Translations under genes and position numbers: made by a program | DNA from: Deltaproteobacteria bacterium | GTDB taxonomy: Bacteria; UBA10199; DSSB01 | Direction: 5' to 3' | DNA: 12,952 nt | Assembly (NCBI GenBank): GCA_021772695.1 | Contig: JAJFLL010000165.1 | Span: 1 to 12,952, forward strand | Shown here: positions 1 to 12,000 of the stretch, one piece after another | How the letters are laid out: each line of letters opens with the position of its first letter | Numbering within the stretch: the stretch's first letter is position 1 | Notes under the pieces: generated by a model | What the model was told of the DNA's origin: nothing | The model's database searches: none | The model's input: only the letters and a program-made list of their open reading frames with translations

Positions 1-3000
1 TTCCCGGCATTTTTCGCGGGTTCAGGTCTTTGTCTCGGTAGATGACCGGAGAACTGGCACCGTCTTCTTTAAAAATGACCACGGGATTGGATTCATCCAC
101 TTTGACGGGATGATCTTGAATGCTGAAAAAACTTTGACCTAGGTTCGCCAGACTGGCCGCTTCACTTAATAGCGGAATCCCCAGTCCCAATAATTGTGAT
201 GGGGTCAATCGATACCTGCGCGTGCCCAGGACTTGAGCCTGGTCTGGGTGATATTCACCGCCCGACTCCGTCGCCGCTTGGTAATTTAGGGCGGGATCGG
301 CAGGGTCTAATATTTCTACGGTCACCAAATACCCATCGGAATCTAGGGCAGGTTCAAAGGCCTTCACTCGCGCCACGTGGTTTTGCGGATGATCGGGCAA
401 CGCTTCATTTTGACGGGGGTCATACATGGCCAAATCAGAAACCTTGCCCTGGCCACCATATACGGGCACCTGCTCCACGGCAAAATTCGGCGCCGTACTT
501 TTAAGTTTTACTAAGGAGTCCACTCGGCGGGCGGCCTCCAGGGCTAGATGATCCGTGGCCTCATGAATGGGCAGAATAAAGATTTCATCGGCGATCAATT
601 GGTCGGTATTGACGCCTAGTCCGTCGGCATCAATGAAGATGCCCAAGCGATTGGCCTCAACCTCATTTAAGGTGACCAATAAAACCGATTTATTCTCAAC
701 GATCTGACCGTCTTCGCCAAAACCCCGCCTGGTAAAAAACACCGATACCTCCCGGGTACCGGGTAGCAACTCGACGTTATCGGGTAAGATGCGCCCCACG
801 TCACCGGGCACCGCATGTCTTTGCTCTAGTTGTTTCACTCCGAAGCGATACATCAAAAACTGATCGCCGGAATCTTCTACCAATAAGGGATCGGCTTCGG
901 TGGGGTAGCGGGGTTCAACTTTCTTCCTCGAACTCTTTAAGAGATTGCTGACCCAAGAAAAGGCCATGCCCATCATGGGAGTCAATAGGGCACTCAGTAG
1001 GGCCAAGGCCGCGCTGGTTCCCGTATCTAATCCCTGAATCATGCCCAAGGAGGCCACTAGCGCCGGTGCCCCCATGGCATAGGCGGCCCCGCGATTCATC
1101 AGATCGGAAGCAGCCTCGGTCGACGCCGCCAATCCTTCGGCTGCACTAGGAGATTTTTCAATGGGGTCGGTTTGCTGCGTCTTCAGCGCCAAGGCATCTT
1201 CGATGAGTTTTTCCAGCAAGCCTTCGGGATCTAATGGCTCGGGCTGGACTTCAGCCGCCGCAATGGGGGCTTCACTTTCTGGCTTCGCGATGGGCCGGGT
1301 TACCGAAGTGGACTCCACAGGTTCGGATTTCTTGCCGGCACCGGCAACACGGGTGGGGTCGTCTACCGAAGTCCGGGCGGTTGGACCCGTTACTCGGGTA
1401 CTGATTTCCTCACCGGCCGGTGCTTTTGCTGGGCCATCGGGCTTGGTAGACCTCTTGGAACCCGTGGTCGCGGCGTCAGTGACTGTTTCTCTTGAAATAA
1501 AATAGTCGAACAATACTCCGGCCTGTTCTTCAACGGACAAGCCTTTGAGGGTTAGGGCCAGGCGCACCATGGCTTCCATGGGCAGGCCGTCATCAAAAAA
1601 ATGGGCCGCTAACTCGCTCAATACCAAAGAGGCTTGGGGCGCCATTTGGGCACGGGCCAAGATATTATACGTACGAATATGCATCTTGCCCGCCGCCATC
1701 GTGGCATCGTCCATATTCAGGGCGTCGGCCTGTTCTTGTAATGCGATACATTCTTTGATTTTTTCATTGGCCTCGGCCATGAGGGCGTCGGCCTTTTGTT
1801 TCAATTGCGCTAAATCTTCTTGCAGCAATTCCTCGGAACGCTTCGCACTTGCGACTTGTGCCTTCGCCTCCGCCTGAGCTGCCTCAACCTGTTTCGTCAG
1901 GCGATCGATATCGAATTTCTGGGACATTAGCTTGGAAAAATCGGCAACGGGCACATGAGAGATCATGATGCTATACAAATCATCATCACTGAGCTTTTCA
2001 GAATCACCTAGGCGATCGGCAATGGCCTCGAGTTGTTGAGCCTCGCTCATCAATTCCGAAGCGCTTTGGACATTGGGCCTAAAGCGAATGCTCTTGACCT
2101 GGGAATCGGGATCAAACCTACCGACTTCAACCTCTTCGGCAACCCCTGGTGAGGCTACTTCCGCCTTGGCACGCAAGGCTTTTGCCTGGCTGAGCAGGTC
2201 TTGCCTCAGAGCTGGCACTTGGCTCTCTAGAATAAATCTAAAGACCACTTGTTGCTGAACCAACTCGGTTTGCCGATCTTGGGCCACTTGCTTACTTTGA
2301 CGGGCTTCCTGCTCCAAGCCCCGACGATAATCGCCCAATTCCTGACGGGAACGTGCCATCCATAGTTCCGACTCTTCGAGTAAGCTTTGGGCATCTAATT
2401 GCAGCAATTCAATCAGACCGTAGCGAAAGCCATCACCACCTAAGGCCAAAGCAGCCTTACTTCGCTCGTAACTAGCCTTTCTGGCATCGGTATATTCCTG
2501 CAAACGGGCCTTCAAGAGGGCATCGAGTTTTTTGGTATCGGCCAAAGAGCGCCCCACCGTTAGATCCAGGGCTATTTCAAAGGCCTTGGTTAGGACCATT
2601 TCTTTCGCAAAGACTCGCTCCACCATCATCAGCTTCTGCTGAATCCCTTCGGCGCGGGGCAATGAATCCAACACGGGAATCAATGCGGCCATGATGGGTT
2701 CCATTTCATCGAGGTAGGTTTCTAAGGTCTCCGTGGCACTACGGCTTTTTTTGAAGATGCCCGAGGCATAGGATTCACCCACTCGAGCCGAGGCATGCTC
2801 CATGCCCCAAGCCTCTAACTGGGAAATAAGTTTGGCATACCGACGCCCCACCGCTTCGATGTTTTCTAATTGGGTATCGCCTCGTAAAAATCTCACGGAG
2901 AGATCCTGACGCACCGCCAAGGGCAAAACCCTCACCGCAGCAGACATTTTTCCATAGGCACGAATTAAATCCGTAATTTCTTCTCGCACCTCAGAATCCG

Positions 3001-6000
3001 TGGCACGCGCCATGCGGTTGAGGCGCAGGACCATGGCATGTAGCAAGATTTTTTGCCGGGCTTCAGGCAGGCGTTGCAGGTCGCGGGCGGCAAGCTTAGA
3101 AAATATTTCTAATCCCAATTTTCGACGCTGGTTTACCGAATCGGTAGACTCGAGATTAAGTAAGCCCTCCCCATCGACGGTAAAAATCAACCTTTTGCTG
3201 GAAAGATCCTCAAATAACTCCTGACGACTCTTACTATCGGGATACAAGCTAGAATTTCGTTGGAAGAATTGTTCGACGGCAGGGGTCCGATCCCCATGGT
3301 TCCCATCGATAATAAAGGGTAAAAATTGTTTGACCTTTATTTCATTGGACTTGGTGGGTAACTCGACCTTCCCCGTTACTGGGACTCCGGGCTTTAAGGT
3401 CACCGCTGTTTTATCGGCGTCTAAATCTTTCCCAAGGTCTTTGCCCTTCAACCCTTCGATTTGGGTTTTGTCGTCCCTCGATGTCTTGTCTTTTGCGGTG
3501 ACGGGGGCCTCCGGCTGTGGGGAGGGGGAATCCTCAATCTGAGGAAGTAGGCCTTTAAGTTTATTCCCATGGCGCTTGCGGGCATCTAATAAGGCCGCCG
3601 TGGCCCAGGGAGATTCTTCAAAGCCGGGAATCTGATCGGTCATTAGAGTGACCATATCATCGAAGAGCGATTGGAATTTTTGATTGGCCTCAGCCGACAA
3701 GATAGGAGGTTGCGGAACCCCATCGGCCGTATAATTGGCACCGATTTCGTAATCGTTGAGGAAGTCGGCAGCATCTTTAAAGAAACCGTCGATCTGTTTG
3801 ATCTCGTCTTCTTTTAGGCCTTCCCGTTGTTTGTAAAATTGATGCTGAATCTTGCCCCATTGGTCTTGAAAATGGGTCATCAATTGAATTTCGATGGGAC
3901 GCCCTTCAACCTCCACCACCAAATGGATGGCGCGATGACCCCGCTTGGGATGTCCCTGTAAATAACGGGCGAATTGGTCCCAATCTCTGAGAATGGTTCC
4001 CGAGGTATCGGTCATGGGATTTCCGTCACCGTCATAGACGGCCCTAAAGGAAATCGCCTTTTCATTTTTTATGTGACCAATGAAGGCTGTGGTGCTGAAT
4101 TGGTCTCCGTTGAAAAAGGAACTAAAGATGACCCGCGCACCGCCGAAATCTGTAAACGCCTTGAGATCTTTCCATCCCCGGTCGATTAATTTCGAGATCA
4201 AACTATCGCTGGACTTGGGGCGACTCTGAATCTCTTGGATATTAAATTCAGGTCGTTTCGATAAAGAATTTAACAGGCCCCTTATAACCGCCAAGGGCCC
4301 TTCATGATCGCTGATCAATCCTTTGCTGATCTCATTTTGTCGCGCTTGATACTCTGCCGGCGAGATGTGCCCTGCCATGAGTTCCTCGGCTGCGGCGGCA
4401 AAGCGTGTGGTGGTATCGACTAAATAGTAGACCTCTTTTTTAAGCTCCTGGGGAATTTCAGGACGCTGCTGCAAGATCGGAAGCAATTTTTGGGTAAAGG
4501 CTTCGGGGTCTTTGAGCAGGCTCTCGATCATGGCCTCGGTATTGAGACCCAAGGGCATTTTGAGTTGGGTCAAATGACCGGGAAATTCGATGGCCTGGGC
4601 GAGGATCTGGGCCTGGCCCTCACTGAGGCTACCATCCATCACCGAACGAACCAAGTTTTGAAAAAGTTGTTGGGCACGACCCGCATCTAGTCCGGGCATT
4701 TTTTGCAAGTGGGTATGGAAGGCATTTAGGACCGGATGAAGAAGCCCCAGGATCCCCCGGGTCTCGCGAATCGCATCCTGGGACTTCTCCTCGGTCAGAC
4801 GCCCCATCTCCACCATGAAGGCCGCGTCTTTGATCAAATTAAATTCCGATAAATAGTCCCCAATGGCATCCACGTCTGGCTTGCCACCTGCGATCACCCG
4901 CAATCCCGGCGTTTCTTGTTGATCCGATTCTTGCTCGCCCGATTGTTGTCCGTGCTGCCCCTGACTCATCTCCGATGATTTTTCACCATCGGCTTCGTTC
5001 ACTAATTTTTCGTCGACACTCTTTTCGACCGCCGTCTGCTTTTGGCTCCAGGCCTGGGCCAGGCTGGGGCTTAAGCCTAGGACCATGCCTTCCGGAGGCA
5101 GCTTCATGCCTTCGGGTCCTAAGGCTGAACCCTCCATGGTCGTATTCACGGCGGCCTTCGGGCCGATCCAAAAATATCTTCCCGGTTTAAAACTCATGCC
5201 TTGAGTGGCGGAAACCGAGACCCATTTTCCCACGGCCGCATTCCAATAGTAGACCGGGGTCACTTCGGTCTTGCTGATGCGCCGGGGTTTGATCCGGTAG
5301 GTGACCTGTTCACCACGGGCGGTTTTCCTCGTGGATTTTTCAAGGGTGGCGTGAAGGTTTTCGACACCGTCCGTTGAAAATTTCACTCTGCCCTTTTGAC
5401 CGAGGGTCGGTTTGCGACCGCGTGTAAAATCAAGGACCGCGGGATGCCCTGCCGCGTCGAGCACGGGATTACCAGCGGTGTCGATCAACACCGGAGAATT
5501 CCATTGGGCATAGGCCTGACGTTCTAAGGGCGTCGCCGGACGAGGGGCCTCAACCGCATCGGCGGATAAAAAATTACCGTCGGCGTCGATGTGCGCACCC
5601 TCACGAAATCTTTCGAATAGGGCCACCGTACTCGCCGCCATTTTTTGTAGAATACTCGGATCAATCGACGTGGCGGGACGGGGCACTTGAGGCTTGGCAT
5701 CGCGCTCGGCTTGGGCGCGGGCCACCCGATGGGCTGTGGCACGGGCCTTGGCTTCGGGACTGGTATCGGGGCGCGGCACTTGAGGCTTGGCCGCTTCGGC
5801 TTCGGCCTTGGCTAAGGCCTTGGCAGCTTGAAGGGCTTGGGTGCGGGTGCGGGCCGCTGGACTCCTATCGGGACGGGGCACGATGGGTCGAGCGGTATCG
5901 GAGCGGGCCGCGCGATGGGCCGCGGCACGGGCCTTGGCTTCGGGACTGGTATCGGGGCGCGGCACCTTGGGTCGAGCCCCCGCGGCCTTCCCCTCATCAC

Positions 6001-9000
6001 TTTTCGCAGGTAAGGCCCCATGAGCATCATCGGGTTGAGAAGTTTTTTTGCTAGCGGCCTTGGCATCAGATGGTGGGGCCTTGGGCAATTCCATTTTTCC
6101 ATCGAGATAAGTTTGGGCCAATTGCGCATCGGCCTGTTTTAATTCCACACCGGCCTCATGCTTTAACATCAAGGCCGTCAAGGCATTCACCTCGTTCAAG
6201 GCACGATTGGCTTGCACGTATTCGGGGGATCCCACGGCATGCTGGCTTTTGTCGGGATGATTTTTCGCAATCCATTTTCGGCTGGCCGATTTTATTTGTT
6301 GGGCGGTGAGGTTTCCTGCTGCCGGCAGACCATACGGCACCAATAATTCACGACCCTTTTGTAGGGCCTGGTCGAGGGTCGGAGGTAACGCTGCCTCAGG
6401 TGCTTGCTTGGCTTTACCCACCTTGACCAATCCGGGTTCTTGCGGTGCTTTCATGGCATCGGTAGCACGCACTTGTATTTTTCCCCCAGGCCCTTCCTTC
6501 GATGTATCTTTACTAGAGGGTTCCCCTTTTTTGGTTTGAGGTGAAGCAGGGGGCGCTTGGGAAAGCGGAGGTAAAACACGGTCGCCATCATCTTCCACTT
6601 TGGCAGCGGTGCGGTAGGGGGATCCGGTCTTGGCGGGTGTTGTGGTGGCCGGCTCGGATGTCTCGGTGCTGGTGCTGCTGGAGCGCTGCGAGCCTCTGCG
6701 AGATAGACCTCTCCAGAAAAAGCCGCCTGCCGTGCGGACCATGGCGCCGCCTTCTGCATGCCCTTGTCCCGTGGCACAGGCCATTAACAGTTCGTGAAAC
6801 TCTGCATGAGTCATTTTCAGCGGATCGCCATTGAGGTACTTGAGAACGTAGGCGTCGAGGACTTCTTCGGTGACTTCCTTGAATAAAGTTCCAGGAAATT
6901 CTATCGTCTTCTTGCCCAGAAATAGAGCACCCCGCTTCAGGTAGTCTTGGTACAGGCGATTCACCACAGTTCGGTTGTTTATCAATTTTGAGGCTCTGGC
7001 GGCTTGCTGGGAAAAATTTGCCCAATGTTCGAAGGGCCCGGTCAGGGCCATGGAAGCACTGGTGGCCAGGGCCTGCGTCAACATATCCTCGATTTCGTAA
7101 GGCTCGCCTTTCAATTGTCCGGTAGCCATCGACATGACGTTCCCGGTAACCTGCATCTTAAATCCGGTCCTACCGCCTTGCACCATCCGTGATGCAAAGA
7201 GTTGGGCCTTGGCACGAAGGTCGCCCTTTTTTGCCAATTGGGTGAGACGTCGGGCATTCCGGACCTCAGCCACCGAACCTACCAACCTCATCTCGGTAGC
7301 CAGACTGGCTTGTTCGAGATGTTCTGCGGCCCGGAGAAATTTTTGGGCCTGCGCGGGATTCCCGGCCTTGGCCGCCTGAACGGCCATGCGTTCTAAACGG
7401 GCGATGCCTTCCGCCGTCTCGGCCAAGCCGGCCGTATCGCGAGCTCGCTTGGCGAAACCCAAGGCCTCATTCACCTGACCCAGGCGTCCCACTTTGGTGG
7501 CAGCGCCTACCAGCTTCGTCACCTTTTGCAGATTGCGAGCGCTTCGATAGACTTCAATACCGGCGGCCAGACTGCGGGTGGCCAGGGCGTATCGACCCGC
7601 GGCGGCAGTGGCCCGCGCCACGGCGAAGGCCGTGCCCGCACCGGCGGTGGCCATCTCGGTAAGGGCAATCTCGGCGGCAATTTGCACGAAATCCAAAGTA
7701 ACCTTCCACGCACTACTGTCGGTGGCCACCCTGGCCTCGTGCAGAGCGCCACCCTCTTTAAAGGCCTCGGTCATGGCCTGGAGTTGCGCCCTCACCTCTT
7801 CGGGAGTGCTGGCGTTTTGCAGGCCGGCGATGATGCCCTCGATATTTTTACCGGCGTCTCGAATGGCATCGGCATCGGCCATTCCAAAATAGGGTGAGGT
7901 TCGATACAGCCAACCGGTACCCTTATAGGAGGCCCATAATCCGCGCTTCATACTGCGCAGGCCCTGAATCACATCGGTGACGTTCTCCCGCAACTTCGGA
8001 TCTTGAATCTTGAGTTCCGGATCGATCACATCGACGGTATCGCCCATATCGGTGGTGGCCCAGATTTCTTCAGAGAAGCGGTATAGATCGGTGAATTGTT
8101 CCTGTGGCGCCGCGGGTAGTTCCTCAAAAAGATCGTGCACGTCTTCCCCGATGGTGAAAGAATCGCTAAATACTTTTTTCACCGCCTTATGCTGAAACTC
8201 TTTCAGGGTATTGACCGCACGGTCGCCCTCGAGGTCGATATTGCGCCGCACGGGCCCCTTCAAAAAATCATGCAGGTCGCTGTTGAAGGCCACCATGTCT
8301 TGGTTGGTCTGTATCTTCTCGGCACGCTTCATGAACTCTTCAAGTTCATTGATCACGAAGGCACGCTGTTCGGCCGAGACCGAGACGGGTTTTTTATTTT
8401 TGTAGGCCCAATTGTCGTTGTCGGCCACCAAGAGCCACATATTGGCCAGTTTGGCTCGCATCTGGCTGCGACCATCACTCTTGCCCCGAAGGTCTTCGTA
8501 GAGCTCGGCCACCTGGCGCAATTTTTGGGGTGTGATGGCTTCATTTAAGCCACCCCCTTGCAAGATGGCGATTTCTTGAGGATGCTTGATGTATTTTTCG
8601 TGGTGCTTGGAATGAGCCGCCTCGGATCGATCGGCAATATCGAGGATTTCAAAGACGATATTGGTGGCCTTGCGCACATTCTCATGGGTGACATTGAAAT
8701 CGATCATGTCGGTCATGAGTTCTTTTTCAAACCGGATTCTCAGATGAATGGGCACATGACCCTTGGTGTCGGCCGCGTCGATGAGTTCTTCCAATAAGTC
8801 GGCCTTAAAATCCTTGTCGTAAAAACGGGATTCGGGATGCTGCGGATCCAGCATACGGCGCAACTTTTTTCGCCCTTCCACCGTGGCCAAATGTTGGCTG
8901 GCGTAACGAGCGAATTCCACGTGGGCGATTTCTGAGTTGAACTGATGGTAGAGGGAATTAAAATCAGCTTCGGCGATTTTAGGCATCTCACCGGCCGCCT

Positions 9001-12000
9001 CCGGATTTACTTCTGCGTAAAGACGGCGTAAGATCGGCTCGTATTTCGCATCGCGAAGAATGCTGTGATAACCGGTAAAACTGGTTTGGTTGAAGGATTT
9101 ACCGTCTACCGAGGCCTGAGTGGCCAAAAACTCACGGAACTTGTCAAAGGTTTCAAAATTCTTGGCATCAAACTTAGCACTGTCGAGATTGCCATGGGCA
9201 TCTTGAAATTGGGGAGGCATCATGGCACCCAGGAGTACCTTGACGTCATTCATCACCACATCAGGCGGTTTGTTTACACCCTCTTTGATGAACTTTTGGA
9301 TTTTCTCGGCCTCGCCCAGTAGCCGTTTGGTAACGGGATCTTGGCTATCCTTGGCCTGATCCATAAAATTCGTGATCTTGTCTTCGGCTTTTTTGAAATC
9401 CCCATCAAAGAAGGCGATTTTCCCTTCGACAAATATCTTGTTCGAACCTTCGGCCTTTCGCAGTTGCCGAACCAATCCCATGCGGTCGCCGCTCTTGATC
9501 ACCGCGTCTAAAACAGCTTGTTTCTTTTGCAAGCTTAAATCATGAAACTTATCCTTGAATACCAACTGAGCCTTGCCGCCTACCTGGGTCACCGAGACAA
9601 AATCCGTTAAATTCTCTTTTCCCAAACCAAGTTTGTCTTTTTGAAAGGGGAAAAGGAAAAGTGCTTCGTCATCGATTTGACCGCTTGCGGCCAAGGCCTC
9701 GACCTCGGGAATCGATTGTTGCAGGGTCAACTCGGCCCGGTATTTCTTGGCCTCCCCTTCAAGGGTTTTGGCCTCGGCGGTTTTTTCTAGGGCCTTTAAT
9801 AGACCGACTTCTGCTTCAATGTTTTCGGTGATGGCCTGCAAATCGGGAGGCCCCTTTTCTTCGGCCTCTTTTCTGGCCAGCTGTTTGGCTTCTAATTGGC
9901 CTTCCAGATGCTTGTCGTATTTTCTCAGGCCGATGTCGGCCCAAGTGGGAATATCCCAATAGGGATTTACGTTTTTGATGTCGTGAGCATCACTAAGGAC
10001 ATAGTTTCCTAAGTCCTGGATATTAAATTCCTGGCCATTCTCAGCCACGTCTACCAAGGCGAAACCCACATTACCAAATTGATCTTGGACCGGTTGAATG
10101 GTGCAGGGTTCGCCATCGATTTGGACCCGGCTGTGCTTTCGGTCGTCGATGAGTTTGGAAAGATATCTGGGATCCTTGGAGATAAACTCGCCCGCTTCCT
10201 CCTTCACCAAGAGCATGCGCATTCTTGAACCGGTGATCAGGCTCATGCGGGCACCGGAAAAATCTCCCAGGGCATCTTGGGCGTCGGCCTTCAAACGGTA
10301 TAAGCGAATCCCCTTGGGTGAGGTGGGATTACTGTCGATGGCTTCTTGATATTTTTCGACGGCCCTTTGGTGGAATTTCTTGGCCTCGGCCTTGTTTCCT
10401 AATTTATCGTTGACCTCACCCAGTTTGGAACTCACCTGAGCTAGGTTCCCCAGGAAATTGATATTGTTGGACCATTTTGGCAGGGTCTCCCCGATGATTT
10501 CGAGGCTCATGGCGGCCTCTTGTAACAAGACCTTGGCCTCATCAAGCTTACCCGCTTTTTCTAACTGCGCCACATCTTCAGAGATCACCAGGATATCGGG
10601 CGCGACTGCCGCCATGCGGTTTTCCCGTGCGGAAGTCGGCTCTAATTGAATGGCGGCCTTCAAGAAATTCAAAGCTGCGGGTTTGCCGTGGGGACGTTCA
10701 GAGAAAAAATCAAAAAGGGTATCGTAGCGAGCTGGGTTTTTGGGATCAAACTGTGCGGCTGCCAAATAGAGATTCGCCGCCGCATCGCCATTTGCTTCGC
10801 TCACGTCGTACCAGCCGTATTTTTCGGGAGCGATCTTCTTCTCTTTGGCTTCACCCACCCGAATATTGTCGGCTTCGGCCATCAAATGATCGGCCATAGC
10901 CTTGCCGAAGCCTTTTTCCCTCGCCTGCTGCTCAATGTCCTCGGGCAAAGGAATACCCGTCATCTTCAAGGCGGCTTGAACTTGGGGGTCTTTTAAATTG
11001 TAACCAATGTAATTAAAGATATCTTGGGCATCAAGCACCCCCGCGCCTTCGCCGACGCTTTGCAAGTCGATGACCGCATCGGGAATGCCTTGGGCACGAA
11101 GCGCCATGTGAAGCGCCACGGCGGTACCATTGCTATTGGGATCAAATTCCTTGGGCAATTCCTTTTGTGCGCTATCGACTACAAATTGCTCCAAGCCCCG
11201 GGGACTCAAGTATTTGAGCAATGCCTTTTCATCGCCATCGGTAAGGCGATCCAAATACTTATGGAGCATTTGTTGGGCGTCTTTGGAATCAAGGGTGGAG
11301 TTGGCGGCCGCGTACCATACGCCGATACCCACGCCCTTCATCTTCTCACGAATGTCCATGGGATTAAGCCCGGCAGGAAAATTAGGATTTTCTTTCTTGG
11401 CTTCAACCTGTGCCCGCTCCCGCAAACCGCTCCATTGTTTCATCATCTGACAATAATCATCGAGCTGCTTCTCTAAGGGAATCACATCGGCAGGCAGGAC
11501 ATTCATCAACTGTTTCCAGGCCTCTAGATCCTTAACCAAATCAACATCGTTTTTGAGCAAGGCGCTAAAATCGGCGAGAAACCTCGCGGTCTCAATTTGT
11601 GCCGCCGTGGGAGACGCTCCGTCTTTAAGCTTTACGGATTCGCGAAACTTTCCACAAACTTCCTGAATCTCTTTGCTAACCTCGGGATGGTTCGGTTCCA
11701 AAAAATGGGCACTGCCGAGATTCTGCTTCACCTTTTCGAGATAGGCCGACCTGCGTGGATCCTCTTGCGGACATTTCTCGGCCTCTGCCAGATTCTTTCG
11801 GGCCGTAGCCGCGAAGTGCTTGGCCATGAACGTGGAAAAACCTTCTTGCTTGATTCCCGCCTCGGCGTCGTTGGGAAGCTCCACTCCCGCCAACTTGAGG
11901 GCATGTCGCACCCTTTTATCGCCCATATTGCGGCTAATGTAGGAATAGAGTTCTTCCGAAGATATCTTGCGATCTCCCTGAGCCTGATCGCCCAAGGCCT

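Larger units (their letters stand above)
5666..5974 (-). repeat. Four tandem proline-rich VPRP repeats (residues 2327-2429)
   Basis: The motif VPRP[D/A][T/R]S begins at residues 2330, 2358, 2392 and 2423, giving units of 28, 34 and 31 residues. Each motif is followed by an Ala/Arg/Lys/Glu-rich helix-like spacer such as PEAKARATAHRVARAQAE. A fifth, degenerate APRPATP occurs at about 2469. The units are strongly basic with acidic patches and are probably an extended, flexible spacer or a binding repeat. Units 1 and 3 are much closer to each other than to unit 2, also at DNA level. Confidence 0.85.

Noticed and set aside
2..937. D-x-D-G turns (for example FIDADGLGV) as RTX or dockerin-type calcium repeats
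   Set aside because: They are single turns, not tandem GGxGxDxUx nonapeptides or paired dockerin loops.
4247..4903. Possible HD-type ppGpp hydrolase domain upstream of the RelA/SpoT-like domain
   Set aside because: No HD pair, HP motif or other hydrolase signature is present; the only His-rich segments (LLHPVLNAFHTH) do not match the pattern.
6588..7025. Minus-strand open frame of 145 codons in another frame
   Set aside because: It overlaps the giant gene out of frame; its product is Arg/His/Ser-rich without recognisable motifs, while the main frame there encodes coherent helices.
10871..11995. EF-hand-like loops before the repeated modules (for example GDRKISSEEL), and DGTITEE at the window edge
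   Set aside because: Key calcium-coordinating acids at loop positions 1 and 3 are missing, so calcium binding is not supported; mentioned only as a weak sign of repeat structure.
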